Shown here in pieces: positions 46,665 through 57,216 of a DNA stretch of 64,000 nucleotides. The position numbers were made by a program, and so were the translations under genes. This DNA is from Capra hircus (Eukaryota; Chordata; Mammalia; Artiodactyla; Bovidae), in the NCBI RefSeq assembly GCF_001704415.2, contig NW_017189517.1:5405167-5469166 (forward strand). Direction: 5' to 3'. Positions within the stretch are counted from its first letter, which is position 1. Each line of letters starts with the position of its first letter. The notes beneath the pieces are model-generated. The model made no database searches. It had not been told where the DNA came from and saw only the letters and a program-made list of their open reading frames with translations.

Positions 46665-47010
46665 TAACAACTTTATTGAAGAGTAACTGACGCACAATAA
46701 AATGAACATACTTAAAATGTGCAAATTGTGATTTGATATATGAATACACCTTTGAAAACATCACCATAATCAATAAAGTAAACATATCCACTCAAATTTT
46801 AGTCATCTTTGTAATCCCTCCCAACCTATCCATCCCAAAACCTCTGCTCCAAGGCAACCACTGATCTGTTTTAGACAATATAGATTAGTTCGCATTTTCT
46901 ATGATTTTATATAAATAGTCATACAGTATTCACTCTTTATTGTATACCTTCTTTCACTCCACATAATTATTTTGGGATTTATCCATGTTGTTGATTCTAC
47001 TAATAGTTTT
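46665..47010 (-). repeat. Old mammalian L1 (L1M) 3'UTR
   Basis: AACTTTATTGAAGAGTAACTG, TTGATATATGAATACACC, GTAATCCCTCCCAACC, GGCAACCACTGATCTG, TTTTATATAAATAGTCATACAG and TTGGGATTTATCCATGTTG follow the reverse of an L1MA/L1MB-type 3'UTR. Confidence 0.8.
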
Positions 47011-48032
47011 TAACTATTCTAATAGAAAAATAAAGGAAGCTAAATAGACATTGGGCAAAGGAGGAGGGATGAGACATTTACCAGGCAGTGTTCAAAAAGT
47101 GAAAGATGCTTAAGGAAAATTTGTTGGAAGGAAATGGGATGATGTGGCCATCTTCATTTAAAGACATCTGAAATACTAGGTAATGGTTAACAGTGAGAGA
47201 CTTCATGAATGGGATAGCCATGGAAAATTGATTGGAGGGGAGCCTTTGTCTGCCATGTATACCACTAGAAATGAATCTGGGAAAATGAGAAGAGGTAGCA
47301 GGTCAGGTGGGAAAATGTCTTTAGGTGGTGCTAAATAAAAGCCTCCTCTCTCCAATCAGAATATCTGGGCCTCATGACACCACTTTCTCTCATGATGTTG
47401 TCAGAAGTAGTGCTTTCATATGCTTTAGCCACCTCACAGCTATTTTAGACTAGGGGAGAACTCTACTGAACAAACAAATCTGAAGACTATGGCACGTCTT
47501 TGTCCTGAGGAGAAGATGGAAAGGGAGGGTAAGTAGGCCTGGGGTAGGCCACTGTTGGCTTCAGTGCAGCTAAGGTAACCAGGAAACCACCAGAGGCTAG
47601 AACAGTTGAAGAACAATGAATGACAAACACCACCTGTGAACTCAGGTCCAGAGTTGGTGACAGTATGACATGATCCCACTGGAAGTCTTCCTCTTCCCAA
47701 TAGATCCCACTCACAACTCCTACCTGTTCTTGCCTGGACCAAATCCTCTCCTCAGCTAGCACTCCTCATGGAAGCACCACTTCCCACTCAGTCCCTGTTC
47801 TTTCTCCATGAACCAATGCCATTCTGGGCTCACCCTGTTTTCCTACCTGGAAAAGTACTGCCTCAAGGGACTTTAAGAAAAGAATATAGTTAAACAATTA
47901 CCGCTCTTTCAGAAAAATGTAAGACACCAATAAGGCTAACCATTTTCATCTATTACCTCAGGTAGAATAAGACAGGGAAATAGAAATTGGCAGACCAGGG
48001 AGAGGGGAGACTGTAATGCCCTATGCCTGGCA
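47011..48032. other. Unassigned sequence
   Basis: No recognised gene or repeat. Overlapping 91-100 codon minus frames at 47440-47762 carry no motif I know and are probably chance. Confidence 0.45.
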
Positions 48033-48037
48033 AGGCT

Positions 48038-48270
48038 CAGTTCAGTCCAGTTCAGTTTCTCAATCGTATCTGACTATTTGCGACCCCATGAGTCCAGCAT
48101 GCCAGGCCTCCCTGTCCATCACCAACTCCCGGAGTTTACTCAAACTCATGTCCATTGAGTCGGTGAAGCCATCCAACCATCCCGTCCTCTGTCACCAGCT
48201 TCTCCTCCTGCCTTCAATCTTTCCCAGCATCAAGGACTTTTCAAATGAGTCAGTTCTTTGCATCAGGTGG
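48038..48270 (-). mobile_element. BovB 3'-end fragment
   Basis: Minus-strand: CAGTTCAGTCCAGTTCAG tail, CCAGGCCTCCCTGTCCATC, CTCATGTCCATTGAGTCGG, to CTTTGCATCAGGTGG. AGGCT on both sides (48033-48037, 48271-48275) is a possible short duplication. Confidence 0.9.
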
Positions 48271-48275
48271 AGGCT

Positions 48276-48792
48276 GTGGAGAAGTGGTCAATGGCATAGG
48301 GAACAGATCTTGCACCAAAAGAGGCACATTTATGTTAATGATTCAAATAAAAGCAATGATGCGAAAAGAAGAGGGGCATGCAAGTGCGGTTGCAGGCATC
48401 TCTAAGTTCTCTGATGGTGTGAAGGGAGAGAAGGAAGGGTAAAGGTGGTGTATGAAAAGAGAGGAAATGGAGCCCAATTTACAGGTTCACAGACAAGCAG
48501 ACATTAGCCATAAGGGTTCGGTAAAGACTGAGAATTGAAGACAAATTCCCTGCTTAAAACTGTAACCCATAACAAAGGGGGGAAAAGGGCTTGGCATTTC
48601 CCCATGTGTGGACAGGTGGACTCAGATATAGAGAGCTGTGATGTGGTTGGCATGCCACTGCCATCAACAAAGTCAGAAAAAGAAATTGCCTCCAGGCCAC
48701 ATACCTCATACTGGCATTTATTACACATCATGCTGTGTTGTAAGCAAATGAAGTCCTCAGAAAGACCCAGAATCTCTACCTCCTGAAGGTCG
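48276..48792. other. Unassigned sequence
   Basis: Nothing recognised. Confidence 0.5.
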
Positions 48793-48799
48793 CTGACAG

Positions 48800-49007
48800 G
48801 CTCTCCTGTCCTTAGTCAAGTTCGACTCTTTGTGACCCATGAACTAGGGCCCACCAGGCTCCTCTGTCCATGGGGATTCTCCAAGCAAGAATACTGGAGT
48901 GAGTTGCTGTGCCCTCCTCCAGGGGATCTTCCCAACCCAAGGATCTAACCCAGGTCTCCCGCATTGCAGACAGACTCTTGACCATCTGAGCCACCAGGTA
49001 AGCCCCA
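48800..49007 (-). mobile_element. Bov-tA SINE with 7-bp target duplication
   Basis: Minus-strand, body CCACCAGGCTCCTCTGTCC, head CATCTGAGCCACCAGGTAAGCC. CTGACAG at 48793-48799 and 49008-49014. The tail is shortened. Confidence 0.9.
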
Positions 49008-49055
49008 CTGACAGCATGCCCAGGTACTAAACTAATGGTGTCTGGAGGCCACAAA

Positions 49056-49244
49056 GTGTGTTAATCACTCAGTCGTGTCCAACTATTTGCGACCTCATGC
49101 TGTCTCTATGGAATTCTCCAGACAAGAATACTGGAGTAGATTGTCATTCCCCTCTCCAGGGAATTTTCTCGAACCAGGAATCAAATCCAGGTCTCCTGCA
49201 TTGCAGGCAGATTTTTTACCAACCAAGCTACCAGGGAAGCCCAG
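49056..49244 (-). mobile_element. Bov-tA SINE with 12-bp target duplication
   Basis: Minus-strand Bov-tA with a small internal deletion after CCTCATG. Flanks GGAGGCCACAAA (49044-49055) and GGAGGCTACAAA (49245-49256), one mismatch. Confidence 0.92.
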
Positions 49245-49441
49245 GGAGGCTACAAACTCAACATTAATTAGATCTATTTCTTGGATCTTAATCCTTAATT
49301 ACTTAATTAGGTCTAAGAAACCTGAAGATGGAGCAGTGGCCTACCAAGGATGGGGCAGAGGAAGTGGTTTACTTCTGGTGTAGGCAGTAAAGAAGAACAT
49401 TGTTTACAGACAATTCTAATAAAAGAATAAACCTGAGTGAT

Positions 49442-49751
49442 CAGTGAAAGTTGCTCAGTCATGTCCAACTCTTTGCAACCTCATGGAATATACAATCCAT
49501 GGAATTCTCCAGGCCAGAACACTGGAGTGGGTAGCTTTTCCCTTCTCCAAGAGATCTTCCCAACCCAGGGATCAAACAAAGGTTTCCTGCATTGCAGGTG
49601 GATTTTTACTAGCTGAGCCACAAGGGAAGACTAAGAATACTGGAGTGTGTAGCCTATCCCTTCTCCAGCAGATCTTCCTGACCCAGGAATTGAACCGGGG
49701 TCTCCTGCATTGCAGGCGGATTCTTTACCAAATGAGCTATGAGGTAAGCCC
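49442..49751 (-). mobile_element. Dimeric tRNA-head SINE with perfect 12-bp target duplication
   Basis: Minus-strand: normal tail and first head (49442-49635), then a second head-plus-body unit (49636-49751) ending AAATGAGCTATGAGGTAAGCCC. The single perfect duplication AACCTGAGTGAT (49430-49441, 49752-49763) encloses both units, showing they moved as one transcript and not as two insertions. Confidence 0.9.
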
Positions 49752-50344
49752 AACCTGAGTGATAGCTCCTCTTATTTTTGCTCTCACCTCCATTCTATAG
49801 TATTTCTTAATAAAGCCACTGATAAAATACCCTCCCCAAACCCCAAAAAAGGATTAATTTGTTTCCAAAGTTGTTTTTATATTGTCTACAGAGAATATCA
49901 TTAAAATTATTTTTGAAATGTCGAGGTAAAATTGACATAAAATAAACTACACAAAGGATAGCATTTGTTTAGTTTTGACATATGTATACAAGACCCATGA
50001 AGCCATAACTACAATCAAAAAGCAAACATATTCATCACATGTAGAAGTTTCCTTTTGTAACCTCTCCTTTGTGCCCTTTCCGGCATCCTCATTTTCCAAG
50101 CAGCTACCAATCTAATCTGCTTTCTGTCATTATATATTAGTTCATATATTTTAAAGTTTTATATAAATGGAATCATTTAGTATGTACTTCTTTTGTATTT
50201 GTCTCAACAAAATGATTTGATGATCAATCTGTGAACAGTGGGTATCAAAAGTTCATTTGTTTTTATGATAGAGTAGTATTCCGCTGTATGGATACAGCTA
50301 TGCTTACTCACACACATTCTGATGGATACTTGAGTTGTTTCCAG

Positions 50345-50362
50345 TTTTTTTTTTTTTTTTTT
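50345..50362. repeat. Poly-T run
   Basis: Eighteen T in a row inside the old L1. More T runs follow at 50379 and 50457. Confidence 0.9.
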
Positions 50363-50640
50363 GTATTTGTGTACAATTTTTTTTTATTGACCAATGATTT
50401 ATTTTTTTTGAAAAAATAACTAGGGTTAAGATGGCTGATTCAAAAGAAAGTTGTATTTTTTTTTTAGCTTTTGAAAAATAAACTGCCAAATTTTTTTTTT
50501 CCAAATTGAAAGACTTTGCATTCTCACCAGGCTTCTATGAAATTTTCAGTGTTCTACATCCTTGACAGCACTTGTTATGATAAATAATAAATGTTAGACA
50601 TTGCAGTAGGTATAAAGTAGTTTGTCATAGTGGCTTTGAT

Positions 50641-50827
50641 TTGTGTGGCTCAGCTGATAAAAAATCAGCCTCTAATACTGGAGACCTGGGTTCAGTCCCT
50701 GGGTTGAGAAGATCCCCTGGAAAAGGGAAAGGCTCCAGTATTCTGGCCTGGAGAATTCCATGGACTGTATAGTCTATGGGTTGCAAAGATTCAGACATGA
50801 CTGAGCAACTTTTGCTTTCACTTTCAA
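50641..50827 (+). mobile_element. Bov-tA SINE inside the old L1
   Basis: Plus-strand, GTGGCTCAGCTGATAAAAAATC head, CTGGCCTGGAGAATTCCATGG, tail CATGACTGAGCAACTTTTGC. The first ~10 bases of the head are missing. Confidence 0.9.
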
Positions 50828-51309
50828 TAACTATTTGTGTTGAGTGACTATTTCTGTGGGTTTCCATCTGAATGTCTTTTGTGAGCAAGTGTTTGCTCAA
50901 TTCTTTTGGCCATTTTTATTTGGGTGTTTATTATATAGAAAGATCGTTATAAAATGAAAGTACAAGTGCTTTATCACATATGTGATTTTCAAATATTTTA
51001 TCTCAGTCTGTGGCTTGTGTTTTCTCTCAAGTCCATTTCAAAGAGAAGATCTTAATTCAATGAATTCAAATTTATCAATTTTTTAAATTAACGGGTTGTA
51101 CCTTTTTTGTATTGAAAAAATTGTATTGATCAATCTCAGCTAGCAAAAATTTTCTGCTATAATTTTTTGCAGATAATTTATAGTTTCAAGTTTTCCATTG
51201 AGACTTATAACACATTTTTTAGGTTTTTTTGTTAATGAACTATAAAAGTTATTTTTTTGCACATGAATATCCAATGGTTTTAAAAGCAAAATTTGCAAGG
51301 AGCATATAT

Positions 51310-51536
51310 AATGTGCATGCATCCTTAGTCATGTCTGATTCTTTGTGACCCCATGGACTGTAGCCTGCCAGGCTCCTCTGTCCATGGGATTTTCCAGGCA
51401 AGAATACTGAAAAGGGTTGCCATTTCCTTCTCCAGGGGATCTTCCCAATCCACAGATCAAACCTGCGTCTCCTTCATCTCCTGCATCAATAGCATATTCT
51501 TTACCACTGAGCCACCTGGGAAGCCCGCATATATGA
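51310..51536 (-). mobile_element. Bov-tA SINE at the L1/L1 junction
   Basis: Minus-strand: tail GTGCATGCATCCTTAGTCATG, body GCCTGCCAGGCTCCTCTG, head TTTACCACTGAGCCACCTGGG. GCATATAT on both sides (51302-51309, 51537-51544). Confidence 0.9.
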
Positions 51537-51544
51537 TACAATGG

Positions 51545-52704
51545 TTAATATCCAAAATTCATAATATCTACAACTCAATAGTAAAAAAAAAAAAACCTAA
51601 TAACCTGATTAAAAATGGGAAAAGAAATCAAATAAACATTTCTCCAATGAAGACATACAAATTGCCAATAGGTATATGAAAGTGTTCTGAACATCACTAA
51701 CCATCAGGGAAATGGAAATCAAAACCACAGTGATCACCAAATGATCAACTCACATCTGTAAAGATGGCTATTATGAATAAAAAGAAAAAAAATACAGGTG
51801 AGAATATGGAGAAAAGTGAACCCTTGTGCACCACTGGTGGGAATGTGAATTGGCATAGCCACTGTGGAAAACAATGTAAAGGTTCCTCAAAAAACTAAAA
51901 ATAGAACTGTCATATGATCCAGCAATCCCACTTCCAGGTATGTATAATATTTCAAGGAAGAAATAGCACCAACATCTCAAAGAGATATCTGTACTCCCAT
52001 GTTCACAGAAATATATTCACAACAGTCAGGATATGGAAGCAACATAAATGCACATTGATGAATGGTTGAATAAAGAAAATGTAGTGTTTACATACAATAG
52101 AATATATTTAGCCTTGGGGGGGGGGGGGAAAGCAGAAAATCCTGCCATTTACAACGACATGTATGAACTTAGAGGACATTATGCAAAGTGAAATAAGCCA
52201 GACATAGAAGAACAAATAATACATGATACTACTTACATAATGAACCTAAAATTGTCAAACTCAGAAAACCAAAGAATGGAATGGTGGTTGTTAGGACTTG
52301 GGAAAAGGAAGAAGCAGAAAAATATTAATCAAAACAGGAAGATATAATACCAAAGGTACAAAGTTTTGGTTTTACCAAGTTGAAATTTGAAATCCAAATT
52401 TAAATTTAAAATTTAAAATATTAGAGACCAACTGTGCAGAATAATAGTGTTTATAGTTAATAATATTGTTGCATACTTAAAAATTTGCCAAGAGGCCAAG
52501 AAGGTAGATCTTATATTTTGTTCTTGTCATTATTATCATCATCATCATCATTGTTATTATTATAATAAATACAAGGAAACTTGTTGGATGATGGGTATAT
52601 TTATGGCATAGATGGTGATGACTTCAGAAGTGTGTGTTTCAAACTCATCAAGTTCCATACATTAATTATCTGCAGCTTTTTGTATATCAAAAAAGAAAAA
52701 AATC
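51545..52704 (+). repeat. Old L1, plus strand, ORF2 end and 3'UTR, nested in the minus-strand L1
   Basis: Plus-strand L1 ORF2 C-terminal coding blocks, read with stops: AGGGAAATGGAAATCAAAACCAC, CCACTGGTGGGAATGTG, ATATGATCCAGCAATCCCACTT, AGTGAAATAAGCCAGACATAG, then 3'UTR and an A-rich end near 52685-52704. A run of 13 G interrupts it at 52116-52128. Confidence 0.8.
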
Positions 52705-53189
52705 TCAAGACTGTTTATTGAAAATAATATTCTCTCTTCACTGAACTGCCTATGCAACTTTGTTAAAGATCACTTTTTAATTTATCTGTCAGTCTATTTG
52801 TGGACTCTCTATTCTGTTTTATTGATTTTTTTTTTTTTACATTTAAGACTAGTACATGTTGCCTTTAGTACTGACGTTTTATAATCTCATGGAATAATAC
52901 AGTGTTAATTCTTCAAGTTAAAAAAAATGTTTTGACTATTCTAGGTTCTCTGCATTTCTAAATACACTTCAGAATAAGTCTTTTGATTTCTTCCATAAAG
53001 CCTGCCAGAATTTTAATTGATATTGTGTTGAATCTATACATGAATTTGTGGGGATCAATAAGAAGTCTTAAAATCTAAAACAAAGTATGTGTCTCCATTT
53101 ACTTAGGTCTTTTAAAATTTCTTTCATTGGGGTTTTGTAGTTTTCAGTGCAGAAACCTTGCTTACTTTTGGTCAGCTATATCCATACTT

Positions 53190-53405
53190 GGACTTCCCTG
53201 ATGGCTCAGTGATAAAGAATCTGCCTGCAATACAGGAGATGCAGGAGGCATGGGTTTGATCCCTGGGTCAGGAAGATCCCTTGGAGGAGGAAATGACAAC
53301 CCAGTTCAGTATTCTTGCTGGGAAAATCCCATGGACAGAGGACCCTTGTATACTACAGTCCTTGGAGGTCACAAAGAGTCAGAAAAGACTGAACACTCAC
53401 TCATT
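53190..53405 (+). mobile_element. Bov-tA SINE inside the old L1
   Basis: Plus-strand, GGACTTCCCTGATGGCTCAG head, GATCCCTGGGTCAGGAAGATC, tail AAAGACTGAACACTCAC. ATCCAT nearby on both sides is a weak duplication. Confidence 0.9.
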
Positions 53406-54004
53406 CATCCATCTACTCTTACAAGTGGCATTGTTTAGTTCAAATTCTGATTGTCCATTACATGTATTCAGATATGGACCTAGATAAATGATTGACTTTA
53501 TATTGATTATATATTAATTTTAATATATTTTATCTGATTTAGTAACATTTTGTGAAGAATTTTTGTGTCTATATTAATAAACAATGTTGATCCATGCTTT
53601 TCCTTTCATATAGTGCCTGTCTGGTTTTGCCATCAGAATGAACTTGGAAGTATTCTTTCCTCCTCAACTAAATGGAGAGTTTTTGTAAAATTTATATTAT
53701 CGATGTTAATCTTCTTTAAATGTTTGGCATAATTTTCCCTGCAAGTCATCTGGATTTGTAGTTTTCTTTGTTGAAACTTTTTAGCTAAAAATTCAGTCTC
53801 CTTAATAGAAACATGACCATTTATATTGTCTATTTGTTCTTGAGTAAACTTTAGTGGCTTGTGTCTTTTAAATAATGTTTTTGTTTAATCTAAGTGGTAA
53901 TATGTATTGGCCCAATATCGTTCATAAAATTCCTTTATTTTCTTTTGAAATCTGTAGAATCTGTAGTGATTCACCTCTCCCATTCTTGATATTAGTAAGC
54001 AATA

Positions 54005-54045
54005 TAGATAGATAGATAGATAGATAGATTGATTGATTGATTGAT
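54005..54045. repeat. (ATAG)n(ATTG)n microsatellite
   Basis: About five GATA units followed by four TTGA units. Confidence 0.95.
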
Positions 54046-54536
54046 TTTCTGGTCGGTCTGGCTAGAAGCGTACCAATTTTATTGCGTTTCTCAAAGAACC
54101 AGTGGTTTCAGTGACTTTTCTCTGTTTTGCTTTCTATTTCATTGATTTACTTTCTGGTTTTGCTTATTTTAATTTTTCTCTTTGTTTCGGTTTTGTTTAC
54201 TCATTATTTTCACTTCTTAAAGTATAAGCTGATGTCATTGATTTGACACCTTTTTTATTTACTAATAGATGTATTTGGTAATATAAATTTGTCTATTATC
54301 ACAACTGTAGTTACATACCATAAGTTTTGATAGATCGTATTTTCAATTTTATTCAATCAAAACGTTTTCAAATTTCTCTGAGTTTTTCTTTGACCCCTGT
54401 GTTAAAAATGCATTATTTAGTTTGCAAATATTCAGAAATTTTCCAGAGACCTTTCTGCTACTGATTTTGAATTTAATTCCATTTTGGTCTAAATATCAAT
54501 TTTTCTCTGACTTGAGTCATTTTATATTTACTAAGG

Positions 54537-54601
54537 CGTGCTGCGATTCATGGGATCGCAAAGAGTCAGACACGACTGAGCGACTGAACTGAACTGAACT
54601 G
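54537..54601 (+). mobile_element. Tail-only BovB insertion (65 bp) with (ACTGA) tail
   Basis: CGTGCTGCGATTCATGGGAT, CGCAAAGAGTCAGACACG, ACTGAGCGACTGAACTGAAC then ACTGA. Exactly the terminal 65 bases of BovB, inside antisense L1 ORF2. AAGG at 54533-54536 and 54602-54605. Little diverged, so recent relative to its L1 host. Confidence 0.88.
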
Positions 54602-56249
54602 AAGGTCTATTTTACAATATTTTTTGGTAAATGTTCTGAGCATACCTGAAAAGGATGTATATTCTGCTGTTGCTGATGGAAGTGTTCCATATACGTGTCC
54701 ATTAGGTCAATTAGATGCACTTTTTTCATACCTGTATTGATTCTAATGAGAATCTCCTGCCTCCCTTAATTTTGTTCTTCTGTATGTAACATGTGGTTTT
54801 CTTTTTTCTACCTGCTTCTAAAATTTTACTTTTATGACCAGATTGACTAATTTCCTTTTATGTGCCATGTCATACTTCTCTTCTTTTTGTGTACTTAGGG
54901 TTCATTACTTTAACTTCTTGAATCTTCAAATTTAATGTTTTCTCCAAATTTTGAAAAAATTCCACCAGCATTTCTTTATATATTTTTTGCCACCTCTCTC
55001 CTGCCTTAATCCTAAAGGACTCCAATTATACATAAATTAGCTTGCTTCAAAATAATTGAAGCACAGTTCACTGCTTTTCCATTCAGTTTTTAAATTTTTT
55101 ATCTCATGTTATTTTAAATAGTTTCTCTTGTTATGAATTCAAGTCCATTGATCTTTTATTTTGCAACATCTAAATTTGTGTTAATCCCATGAAATGCATT
55201 TTTATCTTAAGCACTGCAATTTTTATGTATAGAAGTTTAAGTATATTTTTAATCATCTGTGTCTCTACTTAACTTTTGGAGCATATGGAATACAGCATAA
55301 TAAGTGTCTTACAGTCCTTGTCTGTTAGTTCTATTATATTCATCTTAGGCTGATTTTGATTAATGAACTTTTTTCCTTGTAATGGCTTATATTATCCTGC
55401 TCTTTTGCATGTCTGGTAACTTTATATTAGATGCCAGATGTGAATTTTATCTTGTTGGGTGCTGTTATTTTTATATTCCTAAAAATATTAAGCTTTTCTC
55501 TGGGATTCAGTAAAGTACTTGGAACCAGCTAGTCGTTTCATATCTTGCTTGCAAGATTTTTTTAGGTGGGACTAACACTGTGTTGTCTATGGTTAATTAT
55601 TCCCCACTACTGAGGCAAACACCATCTATATAATTAACGAAAAGCTCTATAGGTTTTGAAATTTTGAAGTTTGACTTATTGGAACAGGCACTATTTCTAG
55701 CCCCATGGTAGCATCCTTCATAAAGGATTCCTCTTGTTCTTTCTTATATTATTCCCCCTGAGCCTGGACTAGTTTCCCCACATGCATGCTCTGACTGATA
55801 ATCTCCTAAATACTTGAAGGAGATTATCTGCAGATCTCTTGAGTGTTTTCTCTGACAGCTCTCTCCTCTCTGGTATTCTGTTCTATGGTCACTAGCTGCC
55901 TTGATTTTACCAGATTCTGAAAACAATCCACTCCACTTTATGTTTAAAATCTGACTCAGCCTGAAATTTCCCTCTGTGCACTATTGACTGGGAATTCTTC
56001 CCAAGTAGGCAGTTAGGATAACTGCAGGGCTCACCTTGTTTATTTATCTCTCAGGGATCCTGGCCTTTCATTACCTAAAAGTCCAGTGTCTTGAGAAAAA
56101 TTGTTTCATAAATGTTTCTAATTTGTTTATCCTTTGTGGAAAGAAGGTAAATTCAGCCCTTGATACTCATTTGTAAACAGAATTCTCAAATCACATTAAG
56201 AACAATTTTTCATGGTTAGTGCTAATTTTTGTCTACAGATAATATGTAG

Positions 56250-56440
56250 AGGTCATTATATGTCAGGCATTTCACATACATGATCTCACTGAATCCTGTA
56301 TCTTCATACCAGCTCCATGTAGTAGGCTTCATTTTTAGTTCCCACTGTTCTGATAAGGTAATTGAAGCTCAGTGAGATCAAGTACCTTGGTCAAAATCAC
56401 ACATACAATAAGCAGACAAAGTTGACCTAAGACTTAATGC
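56250..56440 (-). repeat. MIR SINE
   Basis: GTCAGGCATTTCACATACATG, ATCTCACTGAATCCTGTATC, GTAGTAGGCTTCATTTTTAG and GGTAATTGAAGCTCAGTGAG, the reverse MIR order over most of its length. Confidence 0.75.
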
Positions 56441-57207
56441 GGACTTATATGAAACCAAGCATTTTGATCTTAACAACATTGCTATCCTTTCATGACTATC
56501 AACCTACCCATCATTTTTTGTATTATTATTAGAGCAGAGAGAATCATAATCAGTTTTAAGGCATTTAGAAGTACGAGTAATTTTTGTCTAGTGCAGAGTT
56601 TAAAAGTACTTATTAAACCAAAAATAATTATCATACCAGAAATATTCTATGCCTTGGGTTTAGATAAATAAATCTAAATGCCATCTTGTCAAACCCAAAC
56701 ACCAACAGTTCTGTGTGCAGCTTCTAACAATAAATCCTTTGAAAACTTATTTTTCTTTAATTGCAAAAGATAACATGATCTGTGGGAGTAACAGAATGCT
56801 TATTGTTGAGTGGTGCCAAATGCAGGTAAACAACTTCAGAAAAACAAGAACCATTTGAAAGCAGTTAGCAAGAAGAGTGTCATTTTATTCACAAACAAGT
56901 TACCCAGAATCACTGTGAAATTTTATTCCTCCAAATATATATAAAGTGGCTTTGGATGAAGCCACTGTGGCACTTTGGCAACTATCACTAAATAGACTCA
57001 CCCCAGGGTTCCAGGAACCCTGGATGAAATGACAGATGGGGCCAGGATTTTGGAGAAGTAGTTTGCCCAAGGGCTAAGCAGAGACTGGAGAGTCAGCATT
57101 GGAAAAGAAAGATCCAGCAGGCAAGTCTGAGGGGTTTAAGCCTAATGCCCTGTTGTACCTATCCTTTATCCCTGAACAGCCTAATAACCATATGAAAAAA
57201 AAACACA
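56441..57207. other. Unassigned sequence
   Basis: Nothing recognised. Confidence 0.5.
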
Positions 57208-57216
57208 CTTCTTTAG

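Larger units (their letters stand above)
49893..51300 (-). repeat. Ancient L1 (L1M), 3'UTR and ORF2 end, left part of a composite
   Basis: The reverse of an old L1 3' end: TCGAGGTAAAATTGACATAAAATAAAC, TTTTGACATATGTATACAAG, CAGCTACCAATCTAATCTGC, TATATAAATGGAATCATTTAG, then antisense ORF2 end (CTTTTGGCCATTTTTATTTGGG near 50904, TTTCAAATATTTTATCTCAGTCTG near 50987). Split by a Bov-tA at 50641-50826. It continues at 52705 after a nested L1. Confidence 0.8.
52705..56165 (-). repeat. Ancient L1 (L1M/HAL1-like), right part of the composite: ORF2, ORF1 region, 5' leader
   Basis: Antisense ORF2 resumes where 51300 left off (GACTGTTTATTGAAAATAATATTC, CTATTTGTGGACTCTCTATTCTG) and runs to about 54900. 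Then comes antisense ORF1/5' leader (GGACTCCAATTATACATAAATTAG near 55017, CCTTGTCTGTTAGTTC near 55316, CATGTCTGGTAACTTTATATTAGATGCCAG near 55408, CTCTCAGGGATCCTGGCC near 56050). Stops are everywhere. Interrupted by Bov-tA (53190-53405) and by a BovB scrap (54537-54601). Confidence 0.75.

Noticed and set aside
47440..47762. Overlapping 91- and 100-codon minus-strand frames
   Set aside because: No motif, and the two frames overlap in different phases, as expected for chance ORFs in locally GC-richer DNA.
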